Source of the DNA: Rhynchosporium graminicola
Taxonomy: Eukaryota > Ascomycota > Leotiomycetes > Helotiales > Ploettnerulaceae
Length of the DNA stretch: 64,000 bases
NCBI GenBank assembly: GCA_900074885.1
Contig: FJUW01000012.1
Coordinates: forward strand, 992,001 to 1,056,000
Reading direction: 5' to 3'
Under the pieces are notes generated by a model. The model ran no database searches and was not told where the DNA came from. It worked only from the letters and a program-made list of their open reading frames with translations. Below, one piece after another: positions 1-11,359 of the stretch (its first letter is position 1; every line of letters begins with the position of its first letter). Position numbers and translations under genes: made by a program.

Positions 1-1657
1 TTGTTTTCGTTCCCAAAGGAGATGTTGGCGAAGACTGACCGTGAGCTCAGAAGCGAGCATGTTGCGGCGGGTTGTTCGAGGTGAAAGCGCAAGTTGATGT
101 GCGGTAGTGTTTGTGGTGGTCTGGATGATAGGGCGAGCTGTTGATTGAGACGTTAATTGAGGGTTCTCAGCGATTGACTTGAGACCCTTCTTCATCACGA
201 GAGGAGCATCATCAGAATCCGGAGAGGCTGCGAGAGAAGGTCCGTTGGGAGAGGCTGTGCGTGAACGATGTAGAACTGGCTGCGACCTTGAGACTGCTGC
301 AGCGGCCGAGGCAAGAGCGTTGGCCCTGTCATTTTGATGAAGCATAGTGGTGATCAAGGATCTGCGCGAGGTCAAGTTGGGTCTCGAGTCGACGCGTTGG
401 AAGAAGGTCTTGTCGTCAATACTAGCGTTTCCACTGTCCTCAACAGAATCCTCCCAGTCCGAAGAGTCGTCATCATCATCGATAGCACTCTCGTCGATCT
501 CATCGTCCGACTCAAACACGTCATCGTCAAATACTGGCTCTTCCGCGATCGTCCTGGTGGCAACCTCTTCTCTGAATGAAGTCACCTTCTTGTTAGAAAG
601 TGGCAGCGCGCTCTGTGTCATCTTCATCTTTTGTGGGAGGGAACTCTCGTCCTCGTTCGAAGATGCACCAAAGCTGAAGACAGGCTTCTTCTTCTGTTGG
701 GCGGGTTGAAGATTGTTCTCCATCGAGTTGGTCTGCTCACTCAGAGAATCCTCTCCTGAGGAACCACCGAGGGCGAACATGTTCTGTTTCTTTGGTTGGG
801 GTCCTTTGGAAGCAGGGGCATGGGTGAGGTCGGCTGTGGGAATGGATGAGGGAGCTGTAAGAAGAGGAATGGATCGGTATGAAGAGCTGACATGTGAAGG
901 AGAGAAGCCTTTGACAACGCTGGTAGTGCTTCTTTCGGAGGTGGCGCTCTCAGCAGAGGACGCTTGTGATCCTTGCGCCAGCTGTTCCGAGGCAGCTTCC
1001 GAGGTCAACGAAGTCTCGACAGGCGGCTCGACGATCTGAGGTGTGGATTGCTGGGGGTCTTGGATATTCTGAATGCTAGGCGCGACATAGGTGTGGATGC
1101 TAGCGGCGAGTGGCTCGAGATCCTTCTTCTCCTTGATAGTAGTGATCATCTTCTCTAGGTCACCGGGTGTGATATGTCGTTCGTGGCCGCGGCTTCGACT
1201 GCTTACTGAATCGGTTCTCTGGATATGGGGGTGTGAAATGTCGTGGGCACCAATCGGCGAAGAAGAGATGTCGGTGAAGAACTCTAAAGCTTCTTCATCT
1301 AATGAGTCGAGGCTTCCAGAAAGACTTGGTACCTCCGAGCTGGAGTACCGACCTTCTGAACTTCTCGCAGCAATGGAGATAGCTGGAGTAGTAGAATTGG
1401 CCTCTGATACCGGGTCGCAGCAGAATGTCTCTCTGTTCCAAAGTCTCCAACTGAGGTTCTCCAATCTCCGTCCCTCCTCCAATGAACCAGCACATCTAGA
1501 GAAAACTGTGTTTGGGTCAGTGAGTACTCTTTCTTGGCTTGAGGCCTCTCTTCTACTCACCTGTCCACATGCTGAAGAGATTCTCAACATTACGCGTGTC
1601 GACCTTGTGAATGAGAGCGGCGTCTACCGTCAAGACGGGTGTTGTTAGTTGGGGCAT
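1..1657 (-). CDS. DUF1752 (AreA GATA-like) / DUF3295 regulatory protein, 3' part outside window
   Basis: Exon 1 is 1561-1657 and starts MPQLTTPVLT. An intron follows at 1506-1560 (gtgagt...cacag). Exon 2 runs from 1505 to the left edge still in frame, so about 534 residues are visible. The exon junction restores WTVFSRC, followed by GRRLENLSWRLWNRETFCC, the hallmark of DUF1752 (an AreA-like N-terminal domain). Further on are two similar acidic-serine blocks, FALGGSSGEDS and FSFGASSNEDES. A very acidic stretch (around DDDDDSSDWEDS), the block TSRRSLITTMLH and the block LSPRTTRRNMLASELTVSL follow; these are typical of DUF3295. Known members are fungal proteins linked by annotation to nitrogen or glucose regulation, with no enzymatic motif. 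The start is the first ATG in frame before the conserved domain. The C-terminus is missing only because the window ends. Confidence 0.9.
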
Positions 1658-2643
1658 TGTATCGGGTCTGCTCGAGCGCGCGAGCTGTTATGAGTGAGAA
1701 GACAAGACTGCAGCGAGATGCTCGCGAATTTCTCGCGAAGCGAACTGAAGAATGTTGTATAGAAGAGGTAGACGATCTGTTTGCTGATCGAATGTAGTAG
1801 CTGCTCTCGGTCGAGGGGTAGAAGTATCAGCGGTGGGTTTTAATCGGTATCGTAATCGATATCGGCGGCGAGATACATTAAACGAATGCAGAAGTGGTGT
1901 GAACGGATTGTGTTGGAGAAGTACTGGTTGAGTGGAGTCGATACGTTACGATTGTCGTCGACTGTCGATAGGACCAGGTGTGAAACTGTACTGCTGGTAT
2001 TGTTGTTGAACGGTAGTATTGCTGTTGTGTCGACGGACGTAGAGGCAGAGGTGATGTGAGGTGAGAAAGGCGTGTAGGGTGAGTCCGAAGTGCAGGTAGG
2101 GAGGGTTTTCACTTATGTGGATTGTCGCGTATGGAAGTTGGCTGGCTGGGCTTCAAGACTCTGCTGGGGGGGCCTCGCCTTTGCTGGTGGTCTAGCCCTG
2201 GGACCGGAACTGGGTGGGGTTGAGAGAGACGCCGAACTAGCGGTGGAACGCCGAGGAGCTTAGACCTATACGGGAAGTATTATGGAGTGGCGCTATGACG
2301 ATTCGGGCATTGATACTTCTGGGCTGATGGCCCTGGTCACAATGGCTTGCAAGGTTGAAAACGAGGCTTGACCAGGGGGAAGGGCGAGCTGGATGATGTG
2401 TAAAAGATGGGGGTCCGATACAGTCACAGCACAACAGGTGATGATACACTCCTGAACTTTAGCTACCTTACTTATACCTAGGTAGGTAGGAAAGTACAAA
2501 GTATGCTGATCAGGTAGGTATGGTCATTTGTTGCTTGGCTTTGTTGTGCTGTACAACTAACTCAGCAGTCACTTGCACATGCACTTGCAGTTGCCGTTGC
2601 CGTTGCACTTACCGTAATCTTGGACCCTAACACTCACCCTCTT

Positions 2644-2716
2644 TACCTACCTACCTACCTAGGTATTTGTAAGTAAGGTAAAGTCAGGTACAGTAGGCAG
2701 GTAGGTACCTAGGTAA
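2644..2716. repeat. TACC/TAGG repeat cluster with palindromic CCTAGG centres
   Basis: Four TACC units run into AGGT, and about 50 bp later GGCAGGTAGGTACCTAGGTAAG follows. The units occur in both orientations and meet at CCTAGG, so the cluster can form hairpins. Similar short runs recur near 2476, 3783, 4921, 6841, 24917 and 45710. Confidence 0.8.
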
Positions 2717-5496
2717 GTATTTCCATTTGACGGGTTTTGCGTCGAGATAGCGGTGTCAATGCAAACGCATCATTTCTCTTTGTTATTTGAAACCACGTCA
2801 ACAAAGCGTGCATGTCGGGGTGGAGGTAAGAAAGAAGAAATCATCGCGAATGTAGGTACTGTCTGTGCCTGCACATAGTAAACTGCTTTCTTTGATTGCT
2901 GTTCCCAGCGCACGTCGCATACCCGACCTGACTGAGGCCCCGTGTACGATAGATAGTACGGCAGGCTTTCGATCGCTGTACGCAGCCTGAGTTGCCCGCT
3001 CTTTGCCTCATCTGAAGCAGATATTTCCAGGGCCCCCGCAGCCTAAGCCCCCGGATTCCCTTTGACATTGCCGGACCACATGCACCACAAAATGTCCTTC
3101 CGCCGTCTTTCAGGCCACATGATGTTGCTTTTCTTGTCTGGACGCAACTTCGCCCTGACTTCCCTAATGTATACTTACTCTGCCGACCAATCGATACGTC
3201 GACTCGTAGACAAAGAAATACCCATCGGAGTAAAGCAAAGCAAGCATATGCCTGTTCACGTCATGTTGAGTATTGTCGCCTTCATGTTCTGGACTTGTGT
3301 TTACCGGTACTTTATACTCGGTCCGGAGTAGACCCAGCTTCGGTGGACGGGTGACGGTCACCCCTCCGCCAGACTCTCTGGCAGAGTAACAAGCTGGAAA
3401 CAGTGCTACGTAGAGTGACCTCAGAGAACTCTGGCTCAGTGGTAATCAATGCTGGCAGGGTTGCAACAGCGGCTGACTTCCATTTCTGAGGCTCATTAGA
3501 CACGTACTGCAATGCGTTAGGTGGCTCCAAGAAAGCCAGCGAAATCAGTACAATGTGTCGCATAAACAGTGGTGAAGCAATAGAACGACATTTTTGACGG
3601 TACTGCCCGTTCATGACTCTCGAAGCAGCTGCGATGAACTGTGACCTTTGTGCTGCAGCCAAAGGACTGTTGACTTGAATCCTTGAACCTGAAGCATCTT
3701 TCTTCCTCCTCGCTCTCTGACCGACCCTCGAGTCGCGAGCAGTTGCATCGTCTCAAAAGCCTGAGTCGTGGAGGCGTAGGGTGGTAGGTAGGTAGGGCTT
3801 TTGGCGGTCAAACTCCTGAACAATATCCGACTGGTCTCACAGCCTGCCTGCTCTTCTTCCCTTCCCCAAAGCGGAAAACCGAACGAGCTCATTAGTACCC
3901 AAAGGGGGAAGATGCTTCACTCAAGACCACTACGTGACTCAATATCTGATCTATGACCAAAGGGGCATCAATTCCCAATGGGGCAGTTTGCCTGAATTCA
4001 AGCATGGTGGTGGCTTCACCTCGGCGCCGGGGAACACAGCCCATGCCTCCTCTTCCATGGCATCAACCCGAGTTTTTGGAACCCCCCAGCAAGGAGCCCT
4101 GTCCTGCGCTGCACATGCTCATATCCTGAACGCCAACCAGATTGGGAGTCCTGGCAGCAGCTCGGACGGTCGGATTTGGAAATGAACTTGGATGTTGCAG
4201 ACCCCATGGATGGAAGTACGTTAATGGCATGGAAACCCTACTTACGAGCTCATCTCGTCTCTCGCCTCATTTATCTCTCGGCCTGGCTTCTCGCGATGAA
4301 AGGATGAGTCGGGACCCTGATCCTTTGAACCGCTTTGGAGCGTGACCAGATTGTCTCATCCATCCGGGAGAATGTACACGCCGCAGTCTCCTCACGTCAC
4401 GAAGTAAAACAAAGCCTTCCCGAGGGAATAGATGCGGAGAAAATGGAGAAGAAGACACGATGCAAAGGCAATATTTCTATTGGCTCCTTTAAGATTCGCT
4501 CCACTGTCACGACTTCATATGCAAGCAAAATTGCTATTTGAGAAAAGCTTTTGCATTTCGGGTGACAGGACCGTGATTGTTGTTGATTGCTTGAGATGTC
4601 CCGAGGCTCGGGAAGCGAACGGAATGATGTGGGGAAAGATCGAACTTGAGGAGCACGCACGCCTTCAGTTACCTATCGACGACGAGAAGGCCTCGGAGAA
4701 AAGCGTTTGGTGCTCAAGCTTTTGATTCTTCGAGCAAGCCAATTAAACCTGAGCCAGAATACATGTGATACGGCGGACGACCGTAAGAATCACAAGCTTG
4801 ATGCGATTACATTACTCGCTACTAAGTAGAATGGAAAGTTTCGTCCTGACGAGGCCAACCAGAGTGCGACGTGGGACACGTTCATCCGATGTCCTTCATT
4901 CGCTTTTTTGATCAGCCATAGATAGGTAGGTAGGCAGGTAGATACGAAAGTACCTACAGATCTTGGACTTGCTTGCCTTCTCGAAGCGGTTGAGGGACTT
5001 GTGAATGATCGCGTCGCATATCTCACGCTGCCAGTCAAATGATCTCAGTCAGATAAGTCACTCCCGCGTCAAACGCCTAGTTACCCGCTCGTCAAGCTAT
5101 TCTTCCAGAAGCGCAAACACCTCACGACCGCGACCGACGCGACAGACACCATCTGCAACTTTCGACCACACCCACACCGACACCCTTATCATGAAGATCC
5201 ACTTTATTCATCCAAACCAGCCGGGGCTGTCCCACCCGAAGACACGGGATTTACCCCATGGTACAGGCTCCCCACTCAATGCTCAGCTAGCCACTTTTGG
5301 ACAGACGCAAGGAAGCCATTTCTCTCCGCCATCCCGAAAGGGGGGGAAGGACGGGGGAATCACTTCATTCCATCAAACCCTTCAGCTATCGATCTCTCGA
5401 CCCTTCATCTATTATGTCTGTCACACAAACCTACCTGCTTACATGATTAGACACATGCAGACTACTCGAATCCTAGGTCTACCAAACAATGCACTT

Positions 5497-5520
5497 ACTC
5501 CTACTCCTACTCCTACTCCT
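5497..5520. repeat. Microsatellite (ACTCCT)4
   Basis: Four perfect ACTCCT hexamers are seen directly in the sequence. They lie in the gene-poor left region with no supported gene around them. Confidence 0.95.
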
Positions 5521-6177
5521 CGCCGACTCGCTAAACAACAACATCCATGAACGATGAACACAACCAAACAAACTCGTCACATGGCTTGCTTCCCAGCCGT
5601 TCCCAGAGCAGGCGATCCCCCGATGTAACCGCTCCAATCCTTCCCCATGCTTTGCTGATAAGATACATACATTTCTCACAAATGACCAAAGCACAACCAA
5701 CCAGCCTTTGGGCATCCGGCATCTACGAAAGTACTTCCCCGTCCAAGCCCCGTTGCCTCGCCATTTTCCGATTTGATCTCTCATCATCTCTTTGTACGTA
5801 TCCTTTTACGAAGTATGACTTGTAATTTCACAATACTTACTTACCCTGGCTGAACGGGTCCGATGCAGAACATTGACATTCCGCAAGCAGGTAAGTATGT
5901 ATGTATGTCTTGCGATTGGCTGGAATGCAAACAATCGATCTGACTGACATATTCTCTCTCCTTACCTCGCTCGTATGCAAACGGAGAGGAGAGAGAGCCT
6001 TTCATCCATCCAAACCCCTTCTTCCAGATTCAGGGTCTTCGGAGATACCTCCGAAACATCCAGATGCCAATGAAACACATCAATCAATTCACTCACTTTC
6101 CACGTTCCCGATCCCGATTCCGATTCCCCCACGTTTCGCAAACTCACCACATGACAGGTTTGTCTCCCATTTCAGTG

Positions 6178-6195
6178 CCACGTCCACGTCCACGT
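6178..6195. repeat. Microsatellite (CCACGT)3
   Basis: Three perfect CCACGT hexamers are followed by a CCACCT variant. They are intergenic and about 110 bp from the CATCAC array. Confidence 0.9.
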
Positions 6196-6304
6196 CCACC
6201 TCCCTCCCCTATGTGCCGTCCCACACTCAGCCAATGCCTATCAAACGGTGAGGCGCGATCCGTACAGTACCGCCTATCTTCCATCCATCCTGCTGCTTTT
6301 CATT

Positions 6305-6340
6305 GATCACCATCACCATCACCATCACCATCACCATCAC
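6305..6340. repeat. Microsatellite GATCAC(CATCAC)5
   Basis: Five perfect CATCAC hexamers follow one GATCAC unit. Reading frames across it give only histidine-rich or valine-methionine repeats, so the short frames here are artefacts. Confidence 0.95.
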
Positions 6341-6840
6341 CTCACTCACACCATCCCGCGGAGAAAAATAAAGAAGGCATGACTGTGATTGGCTCTTTTC
6401 CTGGCGTCGAGGTGTGGGGTATCGGGTCATTTTCCCCGGTTGGGATTTCAGGGATTTTATGATTGTTCAAGAGAGAGAAATTCCTCACACACTCGTATCC
6501 ACGGACTTCGTCCGCTGGGAAAAGGTAATCTTAGATAGACTCTTCCCAAATCCAACAAAGACCTGAAGTGCAAATCGCACCCACACAGAGTCACCCCCGC
6601 CCCCGCCGCAATAGCATTTACTTTGCAAACCCGCAGCTCAAGACCGGTCATGCGCGACGGCAGTCCTATCAGCCTACCACTTTAAACATTTGAACAACTC
6701 ATGAAACATTCCCGCGCGCACACAACTAACTACTGCCAAGATCAAGTAAAGACGTCACATTCACATCTCAGCACTTCTATCCACGACTGTGTTCCATTTG
6801 TTGTCAAAGCTTCTATGGTACTGTTGTCGTCACTTGCCCC

Positions 6841-6887
6841 AGGTAGGCAGGTAGGCAGGCAGGCAAGCAGCAAGCAGACAACGCGGT
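6841..6887. repeat. AGGTAGGC / GCAAGCA repeat tract
   Basis: Alternating AGGTAGGC and AGGC units grade into CAAGCAGCAAGCAG. It belongs to the TAGG-type repeats scattered through the gene-poor DNA. Confidence 0.8.
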
Positions 6888-9547
6888 GAGTAAGTAAGCT
6901 GGAGAAGCAGGCTCGCACGCGGATCTCCGCCCCGTGATCGCGGTACCTGGAAAAACATCAAATACCCTTACAGTAGGTAACTTTATCAGGCGAGCGAGCA
7001 GGCGATCTTATCCTATTCATAGAGGTCCCATACTTGGTCCCTGCAGGAAGGAAAGGACCCCGAGTGAGTGAGTATAGCGAGGTAACGCAAGTAAGTAAGA
7101 GAAAAGCATGCATTGATCAGATGAGCTGCGTGCTTACGCCCCCGAGACATCTATGCTGGAGACGGACAGACCGGTAGGTAGAGTTTTATCTGCTACTAAA
7201 TTTACTTACCTATCGATACACTTTGTGCGTACGCCAGGTGTGGGAGTGACAACGCAGAGATCAAGTGACGGATGGGCTATGTATAATTCTTGCATCGCGA
7301 TGAGCAATCAGCGCTTATCGATTTACCCTCTTTATTATTCCCTCGGCCTACCTGGTTATCCGCGAACAAGTCGAGTGCAGAAAGGGCTTAGAGCTAGGTC
7401 TTATCTCGTACTATGTCTACATATGTAGACAGACTATGGGGTTAATTCGCGAATTCGACGCTATTCATCGTGGGAACATCACCTACCTTGAGATTCACAA
7501 CCGTGGACAAGACCCACCTCCAACCGCCTTCCGTCCTACATACACGAGCTGAATGTCGCGTGATACTCTCTCTGATGAGAAAGATACATAGGATGATGTG
7601 CGGGCGGCTGTTACCTAGGCTCACAATTCCACGCACTGAACCCCCGGTGAACCAGTCCTACCGTTGGACAATCAGTAGGCTAGAAAATGTGATTGATTCT
7701 CTGAGGCTCTGACTTACCAAGTACACCACCTAATAATAGTCAGTACCCACTTCCCTAAGGAAAAGCCGAAGTACTGGTATCCTGATCTGTACAAAGGCAC
7801 GCCCAATAATTATAATATCAAATTCGTAGGCTTTTCTAGCTAGAGGGCAGGAACAAGGGCAGGAAACGGACGCATATAGTCGAAGGATGAGGATCCCTGT
7901 TATCGTCTCTGTCGGCGATTTTCGAAATATTCGTAAATAGATAGAGGCCTACTGAGATCATTCTCGCACTTGGGATAGTATCAGCGGCTCCTCCAAAGTC
8001 ATGGCATATTCACGGTAGGTTACTTCACCCCATTACCTACTTACCACACACAGCGCATACGATACGATATTCAATTTGGCATCGGCCCCATTCCATCTCA
8101 TTCAAGTCCACCACGCAACCAACACCAGACGATATATTGTGCATTTCCAAAAATAAAACAAAAATAAAATCTATTTGTATAATTTACAGGTTATGGAAAT
8201 GCTGGCCCCTGAGAATAGGTATTTGGGATTATAAGCCGCGGTATCGGGACTCATCATGAGGACAGCATTACTCAGCCTTACCCCTTCACCACCTACCACC
8301 TGTGGCGTCAAAACAGAAGTAAGGCGAGCGAGGCACTGTAGACGAGATGCCTATTTGCAAGCCGCCTGAATAGAAGGGAAAGGAGGCGCTGACAGATATT
8401 TAGGTAAATCATTACCATGATAATCTTTGCGTAAGACGCGAATAATGTAGCGTGAATAAATCCCACGAAGGCGTTCAATAGCGATTCGGGAGAATACCGA
8501 AACCAGATAGCCGGATAACGCCCTCGGCAACATCTCAATGCGGACCTCCTAAGCCCCAGATCCCCAGATTCCAAATGAAATAGTACGGAGATACCTCCTC
8601 CCAAGAATATGCTGGTGGTAAATACTTGGTCTTGACACTATCTATTGGTATTTGCTTTTTTCAGAGACAAAAAACAAAAGGCTGACATCATCTTCCCCGG
8701 GTCAGATCACAATCGCGATTACCCTCCAATCCCGCTCCAACCACTTCGACCCCGCGAAATTGCAAACGAGCCGCGTTTGTTCGGTCGGCGGGATCGACAT
8801 GCGGAGAACCGGGGGTCTTCCGTACATTTACGGTTCGGAGCGATACTGTAGCGATGTCATTTCATCTCAACATGTTTGACTTTTCCAGCTTTCTGGTACA
8901 GCGATCAAGTTTCTCGCAACTCTCTCGGTTGATCGATTCCCACGCATCCCTTTCTTTTCCTTGGTAAATTTTCAGCATGCCTGCCTAGCTGAACGGAACG
9001 CATGATATGAGAAATGGAAAAATTGATCATGCTGCTACAAGAGAGAAAAGATCTCTTTGTACTGGGGAAAGATTGATTGTTCTTTCTTTCTCCGTGGATC
9101 TGGAGCTGAACAGGGAGTTCGACGGGCAGGAGACCTTAGCTATGAAGGTAGTTACAGCCGATAGAACAGATAGGATCGACAGCCGATATTCTGGGACTCA
9201 CATATTCACGATGCAATTACTGCACTGAAATAGTACTTACCCTTACACTCAGGCCTCTGAAGGCCTCTGAGGGATGCCCAGCCCGATTTCGAGATTACCT
9301 AGACATTTGAAGCACCAGACACCTGAATAACCGAGAGCATGCCCTTCGATGATGGAGAAGAGAAGGATATCAGGTTTGAAGAGAATGAGTTGTGATATTG
9401 ATAGAGCAAATGAATGATCGCGATGAAAGAAATCACAAAAGCTCTCCCTCGGGATAATCTTCTCTTCATAAAAATCCCCTCTCGGATTCAGACCCGCGGA
9501 AAGCGAGCGACTTCTTTAAGAGAACACACCCCGCTTCTCTTGTGTGC

Positions 9548-10518
9548 TTATTTCACACACACCTTATCATCGAAGCCAGCAACCGCTAGTGATGAGTTAG
9601 TGTTCTGATGGTCTCCAAAAACTGAAGATTGTCACCTACCCGCACATTTGAGTCCAAACTTGCAGGTACCGGCCTTTGCCGTAGTGCAAGGATCTGTCAA
9701 AGCGTAGTTAGTTTGAGGTATGTTAAAAAGTCGAACATCGTGCCATGAACTCCTTCTGGCCCTCCTGTAGGTGGTACTGATTGATGCAACACCGGCGAAT
9801 CTTGCGGGGTGGATGTCAGCACGCTAATGCTACCCCCCCATCGCCTGAATAAGTCAAAGTGGAGAATCATCTACCCAAGGGCTTCTGACTAATCTGGGGA
9901 ATATAATCTGCCAGAAACTGGATCGAATTTAGGATCTCCACTTTGGAATAAACCAAGGGGGGATAGTATGTTCAGCTCCTCTTTGATTTGGGCTGTTACA
10001 CCTTGCTGTGTGTTCCCTCTTGGTCAGGGCCGACTCATAGGCGTAGCGCGTGCTTCTCTTCAAACGTTGCAGCCCAATCGGTTTACCCAGACGTCTGAAC
10101 CTCATAGGGCTGATATCAAGTGTTACCAAGTCCCATAGCAACCTATTGTGGACAGATTCAGACGTCTGGAGAAGCCGAGTACCGGAGGCGAAGGGCTCTT
10201 GTCGAAGGCATGATGAGAGTGTTACATACCCCCTTTGTTTCCTGAACCCGCACAACGATATCCAGTTGTAGATCCGGCCCCCGCTACAAATTGTCAACAA
10301 TATTAAAGTCGAACCCCCTGGTGAGTACCTACGGTTACATACTCCGGAGTAACAATCTGCCAGGGCGTTATTGGTGTGACATTCGCCTAAGCAGTTAGAA
10401 TAAGATAGTGCATATAGATATGTCTATACTACTTACCCCCATTGCCTTGATTATTATAAGCGGTTGTCAAGGCACTGAGCCCAAGGGCTATCATCGCTAT
10501 AAGACTAAAGAACTGCAT
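9548..10518 (-). CDS. Small secreted cysteine-rich protein, candidate effector, five exons
   Basis: Exons are 10437-10518, 10333-10386, 10230-10283, 9640-9693 and 9548-9585. Introns have donors gtaagt, gtaggt, gtatgt and gtaggt, and acceptors ttag, gtag, acag and ctag; two show CTAAC branch motifs. The product has 93 residues. Residues 1-20 (MQFFSLIAMIALGLSALTTA) form a clear signal peptide. Eight cysteines follow at 30, 39, 44, 56, 66, 74, 80 and 91, giving two similar units (C-x8-C-x4-C-x11-C and C-x7-C-x5-C-x10-C). The three inner exons are each exactly 54 bp with phase-1 borders, which suggests exon duplication. Intron 3 is 536 bp against about 50 for the others. Exon 4 could instead read through to a stop at 9632. 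Size, secretion signal and cysteines fit an apoplastic effector or antimicrobial peptide; that role is inferred and the family is not recognised. TE1 lies 80 bp upstream. Confidence 0.72.
9694..10229 (-). other. Oversized intron 3 of the secreted-protein gene
   Basis: This intron is 536 bp, roughly ten times the other three. Its ends are normal (gtatgt donor; CTAAC then gacag acceptor). It contains inverted copies of CCAGACGTCTGAA (near 10089 and 10174) and of AAAGTGGAG (near 9857 and 9937). An insertion into an intron of normal size is one explanation; a missed exon is another. Confidence 0.5.
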
Positions 10519-10593
10519 TGTAGATAATTGTGAATATAAGGTCGTGGGTCAGGCGTGAGCGAGAGATTGAGAGGGAAATGAAAATTAAGGGTT

Positions 10594-10598
10594 GCGGG
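10594..10598. repeat. Left target-site duplication of TE1 (GCGGG)
   Basis: GCGGG directly before the TG start of the left LTR matches GCGGG at 20736-20740 directly after the right LTR. Confidence 0.9.
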
Positions 10599-10739
10599 TG
10601 TTATAGTACAGTCCCAGATTATAAAGTAGAAAAGTCTTGATTCTTCTAAATACTATAGTGCGAGGGGCTATCTAAGTAGTAATAACTAATAGACACTAAG
10701 TATCTGTCCCTGTCCTGTGATATGTCCTGTCCCGTGATA
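10599..10739 (-). repeat. TE1 3' LTR (left copy), 141 bp
   Basis: It aligns end to end without gaps with 20595-20735. About ten differences were counted by eye, all transitions, as expected from RIP. On the plus strand it starts TG and ends TA; the TA is probably a RIP-altered CA. A polypurine tract (AGGGGGGGGAGA on the minus strand) abuts it, marking this as the 3' LTR of a minus-strand element. Confidence 0.92.
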
Positions 10740-11359
10740 TCTCCCCCCCCTAGGCGTAAAAAAAACTCTATCCTTAGAGAGAAAAGGAAAAAAAAAATTT
10801 CTTAGTAATTATCTTCGCTACTCTCCCTTAATAAGTTAAGGACGTCCCCTTTGAAACATAACCCTATTATAATCTGAGGAATTAAAGCTATATTCTCTAT
10901 GCTATCGTTATCCTTTCTAGCTAATAGTCTTATTATCTTTTTTATAGTAAGTTTCTTTATTAACTTAATTATTCTTACTAGTAGTACTTTAGACTTTCCC
11001 TTTATAAGCGATTTCGCGGGTATTAGTAATATAGTAAGGTTATTATCACTATTTTCCGTATAGCTAATAGTCCAGGCAGTTAGTAAAGCTATACTTATTA
11101 GCTTTTTCTTTAGATAGGACTATCTTAGTTCGTATAATTAGGAGTCTATATCTAGTACTATAGTACTAAAAAGGCAGCTATTTATAGTATTACCTTAGTT
11201 TTCTCGATTAACTAGGTCCTTAATAGCGTATATTATTTCCGCGTTACTAGCGATATGAGGTAACTCCTATATACTTATTAATTTCCTTAGGAATAGTATC
11301 CTATTCTTAATTAGGTCTATAACTCTCTAGTAGTATCTTAGCTTTAAAGGTTAATATAT

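Larger units (their letters stand above)
1658..9547. other. Gene-poor intergenic region, about 7.9 kb
   Basis: No reading frame here shows a recognisable family, a credible exon chain or codon usage like the neighbouring genes. The longest open stretch (5005-5550) is low-complexity and crosses a microsatellite. The sequence is ordinary in dinucleotide content (CA and TG are common), so it is not RIP-mutated transposon. It is dotted with TAGG/CCTA runs, CT- and AC-rich promoter-like stretches and hexanucleotide repeats. The first 1-2 kb probably holds the promoter of the DUF1752/DUF3295 gene. Small intron-rich genes like the one at 9548-10518 could have been missed. Confidence 0.6.

Noticed and set aside
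334..1648. Several plus-strand frames, including serine-rich ones
   Set aside because: They are antisense shadows of the acidic and serine-rich DUF1752/DUF3295 coding sequence on the minus strand.
5005..5550. 181-codon plus-strand frame, the longest in the left gene-poor region
   Set aside because: It is low-complexity, runs through the ACTCCT microsatellite into a TPTPTPTP stretch, and has no domain or splice context.
9929..10300. 123-codon minus-strand frame
   Set aside because: It reads through exon 3 in the wrong frame and into intron 3 of the secreted-protein gene; the spliced model explains the signal peptide and cysteines better.
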